From the NCBI GenBank assembly GCA_934746015.1, contig CAKVEW010000011.1, positions 37,007 through 101,006 on the forward strand: a DNA stretch of 64,000 bases. Direction: 5' to 3'. The translations under genes were made by a program, and so were the position numbers. This DNA comes from an uncultured Clostridium sp. (GTDB taxonomy: Bacteria; Bacillota; Clostridia; Clostridiales; Clostridiaceae). This document shows positions 8,563 to 19,920 of this stretch, in pieces. The stretch's first letter is position 1. Every line of letters starts with the position of its first letter. A model generated the notes under the pieces. That model made no database searches. It was not told the DNA's origin and worked only from the letters and a program-made list of their open reading frames with translations.

Positions 8563-9961
8563 TGATACTTTAGATAAGATAATTAAAGAAAAGATAAACT
8601 TAGAAAATTCATATATTCCAAAAGACATAAATGAAATATTTGATAAAAGTATAAATAATATAAAAACTAAGAGAAATTATAACATTAAAAAAGTAGCTGG
8701 AATATGTGTAGCATTATTTGCAATTGCTATTATATTTGGAAATACAATAACTACCTATGCAACAAGTATTCCTATAATCTCAAATCTATTAGAAATATTT
8801 AAATCTAATAGATATGAGAATTATGATAAGTATTCATCTGATTTAAATATAACAAAGGAAAGCAATGGAATAAAGACAACTATAACAAATGTTATTTATG
8901 ATGGAATAGAATTGGCTATCTTTTATACAATCGAAAGTGAAAAGCCTATGAAGGATATACCATATTTCTTAACAAAAGAAATAAAAATAGATGATAAGCT
9001 GACTACATTTGGATATGGAGGATTTGGAAGTTTTTCAGATAATAATAAAATATATACAGGGGTTATTAGCTATAATGTAGGTCTTAATTCTATAGTACCT
9101 AAGGAAGTACAAGAGAAATACTTATATGGAGGATATGTATATATACCAGATGAATTTATGCTTTCAATAAAAATTAATGAAATAGGAGATATAAAAGAAA
9201 CTGAAACTACTACAGGAGATTGGACTTTTGATATACCAGTTAGTAATGAAAAGTTAAAAGGAATGGTAAAGGAATATGATTTAAATATAGATTTAAGCAG
9301 TATTTATGAAGGGTCAAAATTAAATAAATTAATAACAACACCTATAAATACAACGATTCAAGGATATATTGGAGGTATTGACTTATACTTTATTGTTTTA
9401 GATGATAAGGGAAGATTTATAATACCAAAGGATGGAGGCGGAATTGGAGGAGATAATGGACTTTACATTAGTACTAGCTTTAAGCAAGTATTTGAAGATA
9501 CAGAATCCCTTACTTTTATACCATATGAAAGAAATTCTTATAAACTGCCAAAGGATATTAGTTCCTCAGATAACAATGTAATAGAAGATTATAATTTGTC
9601 TAGTAAATTAAATATTAATGGTGAAACAATATTAAAATCTAAAGAGGGTAAGGATTTTATTACAATTACAAGGATTGAAAATAGTAGTGAAAAAACTAAG
9701 ATATACTTCAAATCAGATTATGGATTGTTAGCAGCACCTAAGAGAATTATAGATAAGACAAATAATACAACAATATCAACTATTGATAATTTCGATTCCC
9801 AATATATAAATACTTCAAGATATTTAAGTGAGACAGGAGAATTTATGATTGAGTTTGACGGAATATTAACTAGTGAAGATTATGAAATAGAATATTATGA
9901 TATATCAGAAGAGGTATCTATATATAACAATGAAGCATTTACTATTAAATTAAATAAATAA
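8549..9961 (+). CDS. DUF4179 membrane protein, probable cognate anti-sigma factor
   Basis: A 470-aa protein with a short cytoplasmic N terminus (about 48 residues), one membrane helix at about 49-68 (VAGICVALFAIAIIFGNTI) and a large extracytoplasmic part of about 400 residues rich in beta-strand patterns. The layout is that of DUF4179/DUF5643 proteins encoded after ECF sigma factors in Clostridia and Bacilli. The N-terminal segment would bind the sigma factor and the outer part would sense the stress. The start overlaps the sigma gene by 14 nt, with GAGGGGG upstream, so the two are coupled. The anti-sigma role is inferred from position and topology. Confidence 0.8.
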   Translation: MKISDDTLDKIIKEKINLENSYIPKDINEIFDKSINNIKTKRNYNIKKVAGICVALFAIAIIFGNTITTYATSIPIISNLLEIFKSNRYENYDKYSSDLNITKESNGIKTTITNVIYDGIELAIFYTIESEKPMKDIPYFLTKEIKIDDKLTTFGYGGFGSFSDNNKIYTGVISYNVGLNSIVPKEVQEKYLYGGYVYIPDEFMLSIKINEIGDIKETETTTGDWTFDIPVSNEKLKGMVKEYDLNIDLSSIYEGSKLNKLITTPINTTIQGYIGGIDLYFIVLDDKGRFIIPKDGGGIGGDNGLYISTSFKQVFEDTESLTFIPYERNSYKLPKDISSSDNNVIEDYNLSSKLNINGETILKSKEGKDFITITRIENSSEKTKIYFKSDYGLLAAPKRIIDKTNNTTISTIDNFDSQYINTSRYLSETGEFMIEFDGILTSEDYEIEYYDISEEVSIYNNEAFTIKLNK

Positions 9962-9963
9962 GT

Positions 9964-10038
9964 AAATAAAGTGGCTTTCATATGAAATGCTCCCTGTCAA
10001 GTAGATAGGGGGCGGTTCAATAGACATCTACTTTATTT
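9964..10038 (+). terminator. nested and competing hairpins downstream of the anti-sigma gene
   Basis: Three inverted repeats share this 75-nt stretch. The outer pair is AAATAAAGT (9964-9972) with ACTTTATTT (10030-10038). The inner pair is GCTCCCT (9989-9995) with AGGGGGC (10007-10013). An alternative pair, AAGTAGAT (9999-10006) with ATCTACTT (10026-10033), overlaps both others. A short T run follows. It can act as terminator of the sigma/anti-sigma operon; the mutually exclusive folds are unusual. Confidence 0.5.
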
Positions 10039-10170
10039 TTAATCTCTAAATATAATTTATGTAAAATAAAAAGACATTCTTATTTTCTTTTATAGTAGGT
10101 TATAATATTTATATGGCTAAGTATACTAAGAATTAATAAATGAACTTAGTAGATTAGTATAGAAATATCG

Positions 10171-10281
10171 AAATAACGCAAAATTAAAAATATATAAATA
10201 TTGATGTAATTTGAAAGAAAATATATTTATTGTAGAAACTCCTTTAGGAGTTTATTCCTTAATTTCACATTTTGCATTATT
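10171..10281. repeat. small palindromic intergenic element (copy 1)
   Basis: An imperfect inverted pair, AATAACGCAAAAT (10172-10184) and ATTTTGCATTATT (10269-10281), flanks a central hairpin AAACTCCT/AGGAGTTT (10236-10253). The rest of the 9962-10325 gap shows no gene. Related elements lie near 24.7, 31.0, 34.9 and 45.2 kb. Confidence 0.5.
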
Positions 10282-10325
10282 AATTTTAAATTGTGAGAAA
10301 GCACATAAAGGATGGGGGATAATAG

Positions 10326-10970
10326 ATGGGAAAGGTATATAAGATACAAAAGCCTAAGTTTATAGATGAACTTGAAGAATTAAATAAAGTAGAAGATGAA
10401 ATAGCTAATTTTGATAAATTACAAAATAAAATAATAGAGGATATAGACATAGATTACTTGCAGGAAAGAGGTTTAACTATAGATTCTTGTAAATTTAAAA
10501 ATGTTATTTTTAATGATTGTTCATTACAAAATATAGATCTAATAGATTCAGTTTTTGAAAATTGTGATTTATCTAATGTAGATTTTAGTGGAGGAAGCAT
10601 TCATAGAGTAGAATTTATTAACTGTAAGCTACTTGGAGCAAAATTTGATGAATGTAATATAAAAGAAGTGTTATTTAGTAATTCTATAGGTAAATATATA
10701 AACTTTTCTTTTTCAAAGCTTAAAAATGTAATTATTGATGAATGTAATTTTTCAGAAGGTATTTTGCAACAAACAAAATTAGATAAGGTAATTTTTAATG
10801 AATCAGATTTAACTAATGCTTATTTGAATAAAACTAATTTAAATAAGATAGATTTTACGACTTGTGATATAACAGGAATAGATGTTGAAATAGAAGATTT
10901 AGAAGGAGTCATAGTTAATACTATCCAAGCTTTAGATCTAACAAGACTTATGAAAATAATTGTAAAATAA
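10326..10970 (+). CDS. pentapeptide-repeat protein
   Basis: A 214-aa protein whose residues of about 45-185 follow the five-residue periodicity of the pentapeptide-repeat fold, for example SLQNIDLIDSVFENCDLSNVDFSGG and LTNAYLNKTNLNKIDFTTCD, with F or L at the central position. This builds a right-handed quadrilateral beta helix. The first 40 residues are acidic and helical and are not part of the repeat. Family members include gyrase-protecting DNA mimics, but most have no known role, and none can be assigned here. It is monocistronic. Confidence 0.85.
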   Translation: MGKVYKIQKPKFIDELEELNKVEDEIANFDKLQNKIIEDIDIDYLQERGLTIDSCKFKNVIFNDCSLQNIDLIDSVFENCDLSNVDFSGGSIHRVEFINCKLLGAKFDECNIKEVLFSNSIGKYINFSFSKLKNVIIDECNFSEGILQQTKLDKVIFNESDLTNAYLNKTNLNKIDFTTCDITGIDVEIEDLEGVIVNTIQALDLTRLMKIIVK

Positions 10971-11018
10971 TTGTAGAAATTAATCGGATAAGTTATTTTT
11001 CTTTTTGTAATAATAAAA

Positions 11019-11118
11019 GGGCTGTCTTTATAAAATGAAGCCTATATCATTCTAAAAAAGAGAATCTATTATTATAGGTTCTTTTACTATATTGTCCTTG
11101 ACATAGGCGTCATTTTAA
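11019..11118 (-). mobile_element. IS-like terminal fragment, left border of island
   Basis: The 28-nt segment at 11091-11118 matches the inverted segment at 19800-19827 at 22 of 28 positions. The similarity continues outward through a hairpin to GGGCTGTC (11019) here and the complement of GAAAGCAC (19920) on the far side. Next to it, on the same strand, is an IS3 orfA relic (11150-11236), so this is probably the 3' end of a decayed IS3-family element. Confidence 0.55.
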
Positions 11119-11149
11119 AGATGATGGCTACTTTTTTTAACATTTCAAT

Positions 11150-11236
11150 TTATTTATTGAAAGTGTTATTCTTCTTCAAGAGCTTTTTTAACTTTTCATC
11201 ATCAGGTCTTAGATTACCTCTGCCTGGGAAGGGTGA
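11150..11236 (-). pseudogene. IS3-family OrfA transposase relic
   Basis: A 28-codon fragment reading SPFPGRGNLRPDDEKLKKLL and ending KKNNTFNK before a stop. It resembles the central part of IS3-family OrfA proteins (FPGKGN-x-PEDEEL-type segment before the leucine zipper). A stop precedes it in frame, and no OrfB or intact N terminus is present, so it is a dead remnant. It lies between the IS-like end at 11019-11118 and the DeoR gene. The remaining bases of the 10971-11330 gap show no gene. Confidence 0.55.
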
Positions 11237-11330
11237 CTAGGAGACTCTCGAAATTTTTTTATGTTAATTTTATTATCATATAGAAAGTAAAGATCTTCTA
11301 ATTATTTATGATGGATTTTAATTATATATT

Positions 11331-12092
11331 TTAATTAGCAAGAAGATCATCATCAACTACAATGTATTTTAGTTCACTCTCAAAAGGTGGCTTAGCATCT
11401 GTAATGAGCGTAGCTTCATTAAACGATGCGAATTTTCTAAAAGCAGTTCTTTCATATTTGGAGGAATCTGCAATTATATAAACTTCATCTGAATTTGATA
11501 TTACTTCCCTTTTTAATTCATAATCCTTTGAAGAAGAAAAGAATCCATTTTTATTGATTGCACCTACTCCAAGAAAAGCCTTCGTAATATTGATATCTTT
11601 GAGTTGATCAGTGATTGAGTCATAAATTGCATCTGATCCATTTGCGATATATCCTCTGCAGATATAAGCTTTAATTCCAGCATTCAATAATAAAGGAATA
11701 GCTGAAATGCTATTAGTGACAACGAGTACATCCTTTGCTGTAATAAATGGAATCATTTTATTCACTGTTGTACCAGCATCAATGTAAATAATATCAGCAT
11801 CATTCACTAGAGTTGTCGCATATTGAGCCAGATGTCGTTTCTTATCAACATTCAGTATTTCTCTCATATAAATAATATCACTTACCACATATTCCGGTCC
11901 AAGAGCAGATGTTAGCTGGTTTGAATAAACAATACCATTCTTACAGGTCAATATTTTTCTTGAAGTTAGCTGATTGATATCTCGTCTGATGGTAGCAATG
12001 GAAACATCTACCAGCTTGGCAAGTTCATCAACTCTGATCTCCTTATTTGTACTTAAGATTTCTATAATTTTGTTCCAACGGTCAATTATCAT
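11331..12092 (-). CDS. DeoR-family transcriptional regulator of the beta-glucoside island
   Basis: A 253-aa DeoR-type repressor. The N-terminal winged helix (residues about 5-55) contains RVDELAKLVDVSIATIRRDI, the canonical DeoR recognition region. The C-terminal domain (about 75-235) is the DeoR sugar-phosphate sensor fold with DADIIYIDAGTTVNKM and the VVTNS and DSSK segments typical of phospho-sugar isomerase-like pockets. It is divergent from the PTS operon. The intervening region carries repeated 15-bp dyads (12198-12243), so it very likely controls that operon and releases when a phosphorylated sugar binds. Confidence 0.9.
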   Translation of the reverse strand: MIIDRWNKIIEILSTNKEIRVDELAKLVDVSIATIRRDINQLTSRKILTCKNGIVYSNQLTSALGPEYVVSDIIYMREILNVDKKRHLAQYATTLVNDADIIYIDAGTTVNKMIPFITAKDVLVVTNSISAIPLLLNAGIKAYICRGYIANGSDAIYDSITDQLKDINITKAFLGVGAINKNGFFSSSKDYELKREVISNSDEVYIIADSSKYERTAFRKFASFNEATLITDAKPPFESELKYIVVDDDLLAN

Positions 12093-12197
12093 AAAATTTC
12101 CTCACATTTTTATTTTTGATTATTATAACATATTTTTTGATAATTGAATATGAAAAATCATATATTGAATTATAATGGGTGCATTATATGAGAAAAA

Positions 12198-12271
12198 AAT
12201 CATAAAATGATTTTATTAAGGAGGAAATAATCATATTATGATTTGACAATTGAAAATAATGGTTGTAATAT
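12198..12271 (+). promoter_or_regulatory. PTS operon promoter with tandem operators
   Basis: The -35 TTGACA (12243-12248) and -10 TAATAT (12266-12271) have a 17-bp spacer. A perfect dyad, AATCATA-T-TATGATT (12229-12243), touches the -35. A second copy with one mismatch in the dyad, AATCATAAAATGATT, is at 12198-12212, 31 bp upstream (about three helical turns). A weaker half-matching copy starts at 12156. These are probable DeoR-family binding sites. Confidence 0.7.
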
Positions 12272-12324
12272 GAAGATAGACATCAGATAAAATTAATATT
12301 AATCAATAAAAGGGAGGAGAAAAT

Positions 12325-13866
12325 ATGAGTTTCAAAAAAAGATCAGGTAATGCTTTTACATTTTTCCAAAAGTTTGGTCAAACTCTTTTAGTTCCAGTAG
12401 CGATTCTTCCTGCAGTCGGATTACTGTATGGAATTGGTATGGCTATGACATCAACAACATTGACAGGAATAGCCCCTTGGTTGACATCGGGAATTTGGCC
12501 AACAGTGGCAGCAATGTTTTCTGGTATTGGAAGTATAATTTTTGGTAATTTATCTTTATTGTTTGCAATTGGGGTAGCAATTGGGTTGGCTGAAAAACAC
12601 GAAGGAACAGCTGGGCTTGCCGCCGTTGCTGGATATCTGATTATGAATGTAACAATTAGTGTTGTTTTAGGACTAAATTCTGATGTTGTTGCATCTAATA
12701 CAACATTATATCAATCAGTATTAGGTACATATACATTGCGTACAGGTGTATTTGGAGGTATTGCCGTAGGACTTGTTTCTGCATGGGCATATAATAAGTT
12801 CCATACAATCAAGGTGCCCGACTATCTGGCATTTTTCGGAGCTAAGCGTTTTGTACCTATCATTACCTCATTGCTATGTATTGTTTTAGGAGTTGTCTTG
12901 ACATTTATCTGGCCTACAATCTCCAATATAATTACTGCATTTGCTGATTTTGTAATTACACAGAATACAAGTGTTGGATTATTCTTCTATGGAATTATTG
13001 TTAAAGCATTGAACCCAATAGGATTGCATAATGTATTCTGTACACCATTTATGTTCCAATTTGGCACTTATACTACATTAGCTGGTGAAGTTGTAAGTGG
13101 TGATAAAGCTATGTTCTTTGCTCAGATGACAGATGGTATTAAAAATGTAACAGCTGGTTTATTCAATATGGGAAACTACACAATAGATACTTTCGCAATG
13201 GTTGGTATCGGACTAGCTATCTACAAGAATGCATTGCCTGAGCGAAAAAAAGCGACTGCTGGTATTTTAATCAGTGCATGCTTTACATCATTTGTATGTG
13301 GTATTACCGAACCGTTGTTATTTTCATATTTATTTGTAGCTCCATTATGTTTTGTAACTTATTGTGTTTTAAATGGATTGTGCTACACTGTTTGCTACTT
13401 GTTGGGAGTTAGAATTACTGCGACATTTGCTGGAGGAATTATAGATTTTCTAATTATTGGTGTACTAGGTAATGCTCCTAAGTGGTATTTGATTCCTTTG
13501 ATAGGTATAGTATTTGGTGTTGCATTTTTCTTGATTGACGATTTTCTCATCAGAAAATTCAACTATCAAACAATTGGTAGAGAACCGGTTATTCAAGGAG
13601 AATTTGATGAAGTTGCACCAGTTGGCAATTCAGATGAAAATGCGAAGGGAATTATAGAAGCATTAGGTGGAAAATCGAACATTGAAGATATTACTTGCTG
13701 TGCCACAAGACTAAGAGTTCGAGTTGCCGATGTAGAGAGTGTGAAAAAGGATGATTTTAAAAAATTCGGTTCACGAGGTCTGATTGAAAAGGGAAACAAT
13801 TTGCAGATTATTATCGGAACAAGCGTACAAAATCTATTAAATGAAATAGAAAAGCTAATTGATTAG
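12325..13866 (+). CDS. PTS transporter EIIBC, glucose/glucoside superfamily
   Basis: A 513-aa fusion of the membrane EIIC domain (about residues 10-405, around ten hydrophobic segments, with the substrate-loop motif GITEPLLFSYLF) and a C-terminal EIIB domain (about 435-513). The EIIB phospho-acceptor is C459 in the CATRLR motif; the residue before it is also Cys. There is no EIIA in this protein; a separate EIIA is encoded at 18084-18557 in the same operon. With the GH1 phospho-glucosidase next door, the imported sugar is probably a beta-glucoside phosphorylated on entry. GC and codon use differ from the flanking genome. Confidence 0.9.
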   Translation: MSFKKRSGNAFTFFQKFGQTLLVPVAILPAVGLLYGIGMAMTSTTLTGIAPWLTSGIWPTVAAMFSGIGSIIFGNLSLLFAIGVAIGLAEKHEGTAGLAAVAGYLIMNVTISVVLGLNSDVVASNTTLYQSVLGTYTLRTGVFGGIAVGLVSAWAYNKFHTIKVPDYLAFFGAKRFVPIITSLLCIVLGVVLTFIWPTISNIITAFADFVITQNTSVGLFFYGIIVKALNPIGLHNVFCTPFMFQFGTYTTLAGEVVSGDKAMFFAQMTDGIKNVTAGLFNMGNYTIDTFAMVGIGLAIYKNALPERKKATAGILISACFTSFVCGITEPLLFSYLFVAPLCFVTYCVLNGLCYTVCYLLGVRITATFAGGIIDFLIIGVLGNAPKWYLIPLIGIVFGVAFFLIDDFLIRKFNYQTIGREPVIQGEFDEVAPVGNSDENAKGIIEALGGKSNIEDITCCATRLRVRVADVESVKKDDFKKFGSRGLIEKGNNLQIIIGTSVQNLLNEIEKLID

Positions 13867-13897
13867 TTACTACACTTAACTTAATTGAAATTTATTC

Positions 13898-13946
13898 AGA
13901 AGGAGTCATATAGATAGAAAGATTTCTTTGGGACTCCTTCTTTCTT
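13898..13946 (+). terminator. terminator-like hairpin inside the PTS operon
   Basis: A 10-bp perfect stem, AGAAGGAGTC (13898-13907) with GACTCCTTCT (13932-13941), then TTCTTTG. It lies between the EIIBC and GH1 genes and could reduce read-through into the distal genes. Confidence 0.5.
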
Positions 13947-13949
13947 TGA

Positions 13950-16385
<2,436 letters not shown>

Positions 16386-16414
<29 letters not shown>

Positions 16415-17312
16415 AGATTATCTGAATCACTTTGTGAATAATACATTATGTGAATTAGAAAGTTTAAGCAATAATGTTGTAATTGACTATTCAACAGTTG
16501 GAAAGCATGAAGGGAAAAGTGAAGTTGTCAAGACTTTAAAGACAGATGGTAATTTTGCACATCGATACAATCTTCTTAGTAACATCATTCAATATCAGCA
16601 GCAGGATAAGAATATTGTAATTGCAAATGTTTTCCATTATTTCGTGAAGGTTGTCAAAAATCAGTATTCACCTTTGATTATCGGGGGAAAATATAAGTTT
16701 GTTATTTGCCATGATTTGATTGAAAAAGTGCTTTTCGATTTAGAAGCAGAAATGGGAAACACTTATCTTGCAAAAAAAGAATGGGGATGGAAATTATTTG
16801 AAGAAACAAAAGATATAAGAAGGGTTAAATTAGATGATGACAGTTATGTGAGCACAGATAAAGAAGCGGTAGAGGATTGTCTTAAAAGATTTTTTCTTAT
16901 TACTGATACTCAGCAAATTGAATTCTTGGATCAATATGTTTCGGAGGATTCAGTCTGTATTTTGGCCACTACAACTTACAGTGAGCAGTTCGGTGCTGAT
17001 GAGTGTTTGAATTCAGGGATTAGTATAGAAGAATTTATAAACTCTAATAAATCTAAGGAAGATCAAAATCATCATAGCTTTAAAATATGTGATTTAAAGA
17101 TTGATGGAAATAAAGCCAAAGTAGTCATTGATATGCTGGAACCTACGAAATTAGGGTTTAAACATTTTGATGCATTAAGTGTCTATAAGCCATATTATAA
17201 TGAGGAATGGAATATTGAGCTTGTGAAAGAGGAAAGATGGAGGATAAAGAAATTAACAAATAGACCAATTTCTAAATTTCAAACAATCGGTTATGACACA
17301 CTAGAGGTGTAG
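16386..17312 (+). CDS. NTF2/SnoaL-like protein 2 of the glucoside operon
   Basis: A protein of about 308 aa overlapping the previous gene by 29 nt if it begins at GTG 16386; ATG 16395 or 16407 are also possible and fit the AGGAAAGG site (16375-16382) as well or better. The segment NNVVIDYSTVGKHEGKSEVV closely parallels ECIAEYSTAGKAQG-type sequence in the upstream protein, so the two are diverged duplicates. The second half again has the helix-strand pattern ending WRIKKLT. The function is unknown. Both copies are kept intact, which suggests a hetero-oligomer or two sequential steps. Confidence 0.55.
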
Positions 17313-17314
17313 GT

Positions 17315-18091
17315 ATGAAAGTATATTTTTTGGATTATGGTTGGCTTGAGGGAGATATCAACTGGATGGTTGCATTGAAAAACTATGCAACTAAGACGAA
17401 TAAAAGTGTTTCAAGTATATGGACAAAATTCCCGGAGTATGGAATATTGATAGAATTACAGGGACAGTATATTCTTTATGATACAGGGAGCAATCCCAGT
17501 GATTATGATAGGAGCAATAGGTTTCCTTTCTATTATAAAAATAAGCAGGGAATACTAAATCAATTATCATTATTAGGTCTTACACCGAATGACATAAAAA
17601 CGGTTGTTCTTTCTCATTTGCATGATGATCATGCTGGAAATATTCATTTATTTCCTCATGCAGAGATTTATATTGATATAAATGAATATGAATTCTATGC
17701 GAATCCAGATAATAATATGAAGATATATGATTGTTTAAAAAAAATGAAATATATCAGGTTAGTTGATAAAGATATTCAATTAAATAAATATATTCAATTG
17801 AAAAGATTACCAGGGCATAGTCATGGGCTGCTGGGAATGTTGTTTCATATGAAAGATGAATTATGGTTTATTGTTTCAGATGCAATAAATACTATCGACA
17901 ATTACAGTATTCCTCCTAAAGCAGCTGTCGGTTTGTTTGATGAAAGAGTTTATTTTCAAACAATTGAAGAAATTAGAAAAATAGAAAAAGACGAAAATGC
18001 AAAAATTTTCTTTGGACATGATTTTAATCAGTTCCGACAGCTGAATATTTGCCCGGAATACTATGAATTTGAGGAGTGTGAAGATGTTTAA
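17315..18091 (+). CDS. MBL-fold metallo-hydrolase (lactonase-like)
   Basis: A 258-aa metallo-beta-lactamase-fold protein. The dinuclear metal motif is SHLHDDHAGN, giving H101, H103, D105 and H106. Further ligands are probably the His in LPGHSHG, the Asp in VSDAIN and the late His in FFGHDFNQF. The order and spacing fit the AHL-lactonase-like branch (cf. AiiA family), which hydrolyses lactones and related esters. Inside a glucoside operon, a sugar lactone or aglycone lactone is a more natural substrate than a signal molecule; this is inference. It starts 2 nt after the upstream stop and overlaps the EIIA gene by 8 nt. Confidence 0.8.
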   Translation: MKVYFLDYGWLEGDINWMVALKNYATKTNKSVSSIWTKFPEYGILIELQGQYILYDTGSNPSDYDRSNRFPFYYKNKQGILNQLSLLGLTPNDIKTVVLSHLHDDHAGNIHLFPHAEIYIDINEYEFYANPDNNMKIYDCLKKMKYIRLVDKDIQLNKYIQLKRLPGHSHGLLGMLFHMKDELWFIVSDAINTIDNYSIPPKAAVGLFDERVYFQTIEEIRKIEKDENAKIFFGHDFNQFRQLNICPEYYEFEECEDV

Positions 18092-18557
18092 ATTATTTAA
18101 AGATAAGTCTCTGAAAATTACTTCGCCTGTAAGTGGGGAAATGATAAGGATCGAAAATGTAAAGGATGAGGTTTTTAGTCAGAAAATGATGGGAGAAGGA
18201 GTTGCCTTCATTCCTCAATCCGGAAATATTTACGCCCCAGTTGATGGAGTATTGAAGGTTCTATTTCCAACGGGGCATGCTTTCGGAATTCAAATGGATA
18301 ATGGTGTCGAAATATTTGTTCATATTGGGATTGATACTGTGGAGGCTAATGGAAGAGGATTTGAGATTCAAAATATAAAGCAGGGAGACCGTGTAAGGCA
18401 GAATGATTTAATTGTGAAGACTGATTTAGAACATTTAAGTAAAAATTATGATATGACAGCCATACTTGTTGTTCCAAATCAAGGGGAACATAAAATTTCA
18501 TTTGAAAGTTGTGGTAGGTATTCTAATCACGAAACAATCGGGAACATCAAGGAGTAA
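18084..18557 (+). CDS. PTS EIIA component, glucose (Crr) type
   Basis: A 157-aa EIIA-Glc-family protein counted from the ATG at 18084 (GAGGAG at 18071-18076). The phospho-acceptor is H80 in VEIFVHIGIDT, with the second conserved histidine H65 in PTGHAFGI. It has the usual length for a free Crr-type EIIA. It supplies the phosphoryl group from HPr to the EIIB domain of 12325-13866, completing the transporter; encoding it five genes downstream of EIIBC is unusual. It is translationally coupled to the MBL gene by an 8-nt overlap. Confidence 0.93.
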   Translation: MFKLFKDKSLKITSPVSGEMIRIENVKDEVFSQKMMGEGVAFIPQSGNIYAPVDGVLKVLFPTGHAFGIQMDNGVEIFVHIGIDTVEANGRGFEIQNIKQGDRVRQNDLIVKTDLEHLSKNYDMTAILVVPNQGEHKISFESCGRYSNHETIGNIKE

Positions 18558-18562
18558 GTTAT

Positions 18563-19633
18563 ATGATTGATATTGTTGGAATTGATTGTTGTGGATGTAC
18601 CGCATGTCATGATATTTGCCCTAAGAAAGCAATTAAAATTAATCAGAATGAAGCTGGCTTTCTATATCCTGTAATAAATCATTCACAGTGTATAAAATGT
18701 AATTTGTGTGATAAGGTGTGTCCGATTTTAAATATTAGTAATGAAAATCATAATATTATCCGTTGTGTTGCGGGATATTCCAAAGATAGTGAGCTTGTTC
18801 AGGGCAGTACTTCTGGAGGAATCTCAACAACTTTATCATTAGCCTTTCTAAATAAAAAGGGAATTGTCTATGGTGCTTCATATAATAGTGATTTTAAAAA
18901 AGTATCTACTATTAGAGTAAATCAATTGAATCAGTTGGATAAAATAAAAGGAAGTAAATATGTTCAGTCTGACAAGAGAGGAATTTACGAATTAGTCAGA
19001 AAGGATTTAGAAAATAAGAAAGATGTTTTATTTACTGGAACACCTTGTGAAATAGCAGCTATAAAAAGTTATTTAAAAAGGGATTATGAAAATTTATTTA
19101 CATGTGAAATAGTTTGTCATGGTCCAACCTCTCCAAAAGCTCTTAAGAAATTCGTAGAATATGAGGAAAAACTGCATAAGAGTCTAATATCTTCATTCAA
19201 TATGCGGTATAAACAAAATGGATGGGGAAGGACGAATACTATTCTACGAATAGGCTTCTGTGATAGACAGATAGAAATTCAAAATCTTTACGAAACAATG
19301 ATTGGAAAAGCATTTTATTATATGCCTAGAGAGTCATGTTACAGATGCCGATTTAAAATCAATAAGTCTGTGGCTGATATAACAGTTGGAGATTTCTGGG
19401 GAGCTGATATCAATTCACAATATTACAATACAAATGGAACATCAATTATATTTATCCATACGAAAAAAGGTGATGAACAGATTAAAAAATTAAGGGATTT
19501 CTTTTACGAAGAAGTGAACTTTGATGATGCAATTGTTAATAATAATAGTGTTGTTAATTCTCGAATAAGAAAGCCTGAAAGTTACCAGTTTTGTAATAAC
19601 TTTAAAAAGAATATAGAATTAATAGATACTTAA
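18563..19633 (+). CDS. FrhB-like iron-sulfur flavoprotein with two [4Fe-4S] clusters
   Basis: A 356-aa protein. The N terminus is a 2[4Fe-4S] ferredoxin with clusters at C9-C12-C15-C19 and C43-C46-C49-C53, each followed by proline. The rest matches the coenzyme F420 hydrogenase/dehydrogenase beta-subunit family, with TSGGISTTL, FTGTPCEIAAIKSYL and the late ESCYRCRFK and DITVGDFWG segments. In non-methanogens this family is a ferredoxin-linked FAD oxidoreductase, often in polysaccharide or reductase loci. It is the last gene of the PTS operon and may reduce or oxidise a product of the sugar pathway. Confidence 0.8.
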   Translation: MIDIVGIDCCGCTACHDICPKKAIKINQNEAGFLYPVINHSQCIKCNLCDKVCPILNISNENHNIIRCVAGYSKDSELVQGSTSGGISTTLSLAFLNKKGIVYGASYNSDFKKVSTIRVNQLNQLDKIKGSKYVQSDKRGIYELVRKDLENKKDVLFTGTPCEIAAIKSYLKRDYENLFTCEIVCHGPTSPKALKKFVEYEEKLHKSLISSFNMRYKQNGWGRTNTILRIGFCDRQIEIQNLYETMIGKAFYYMPRESCYRCRFKINKSVADITVGDFWGADINSQYYNTNGTSIIFIHTKKGDEQIKKLRDFFYEEVNFDDAIVNNNSVVNSRIRKPESYQFCNNFKKNIELIDT

Positions 19634-19799
19634 TAAATATAGAATTAAGAAGGTATGTATTCATTATTAGTAGCCAAACAATCTAGGAGTGAATCCAGAT
19701 GGGGATTCAAGACTTAACTACAAATATAAGGATTAATTCTAGCAGTGCAAGGAATGCGATTACATGTATAATAAAGTTAGAGAAACCACTTGAGTTTAA
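19634..19799. other. gene-free tail between the operon and the right IS-like end
   Basis: No recognisable gene. Short open stretches around 19690-19800 might be degraded transposase, but I could not match them to a family. Confidence 0.3.
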
Positions 19800-19920
19800 T
19801 TAAAATGTACACTTTGCCAAGGACAATTAAAAAAGAGTATATTAATTTTAAAATGGAACCTATATAATGCACTCTAAAAAGTGAATATATTATATATGTT
19901 CCATTTTATTATGAAAGCAC
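19800..19920 (+). mobile_element. IS-like terminal fragment, right border of island
   Basis: 19800-19827 is the inverted counterpart of 11091-11118 (22 of 28 positions). Outward lies a hairpin, AAAATGGAAC (19850-19859) with GTTCCATTTT (19898-19907), matching the one on the left border. The hairpin may also terminate the convergent YjiH gene, whose stop begins at 19921. Confidence 0.55.

Noticed and set aside
13593..13799. Minus-strand open frame inside EIIBC
   Set aside because: It is a shadow of a clear EIIB domain with intact motifs; no ribosome site.
19634..19799. Small gene or transposase remnant after FrhB
   Set aside because: Short frames only; I could not match any to a transposase, unlike the orfA relic on the left side.
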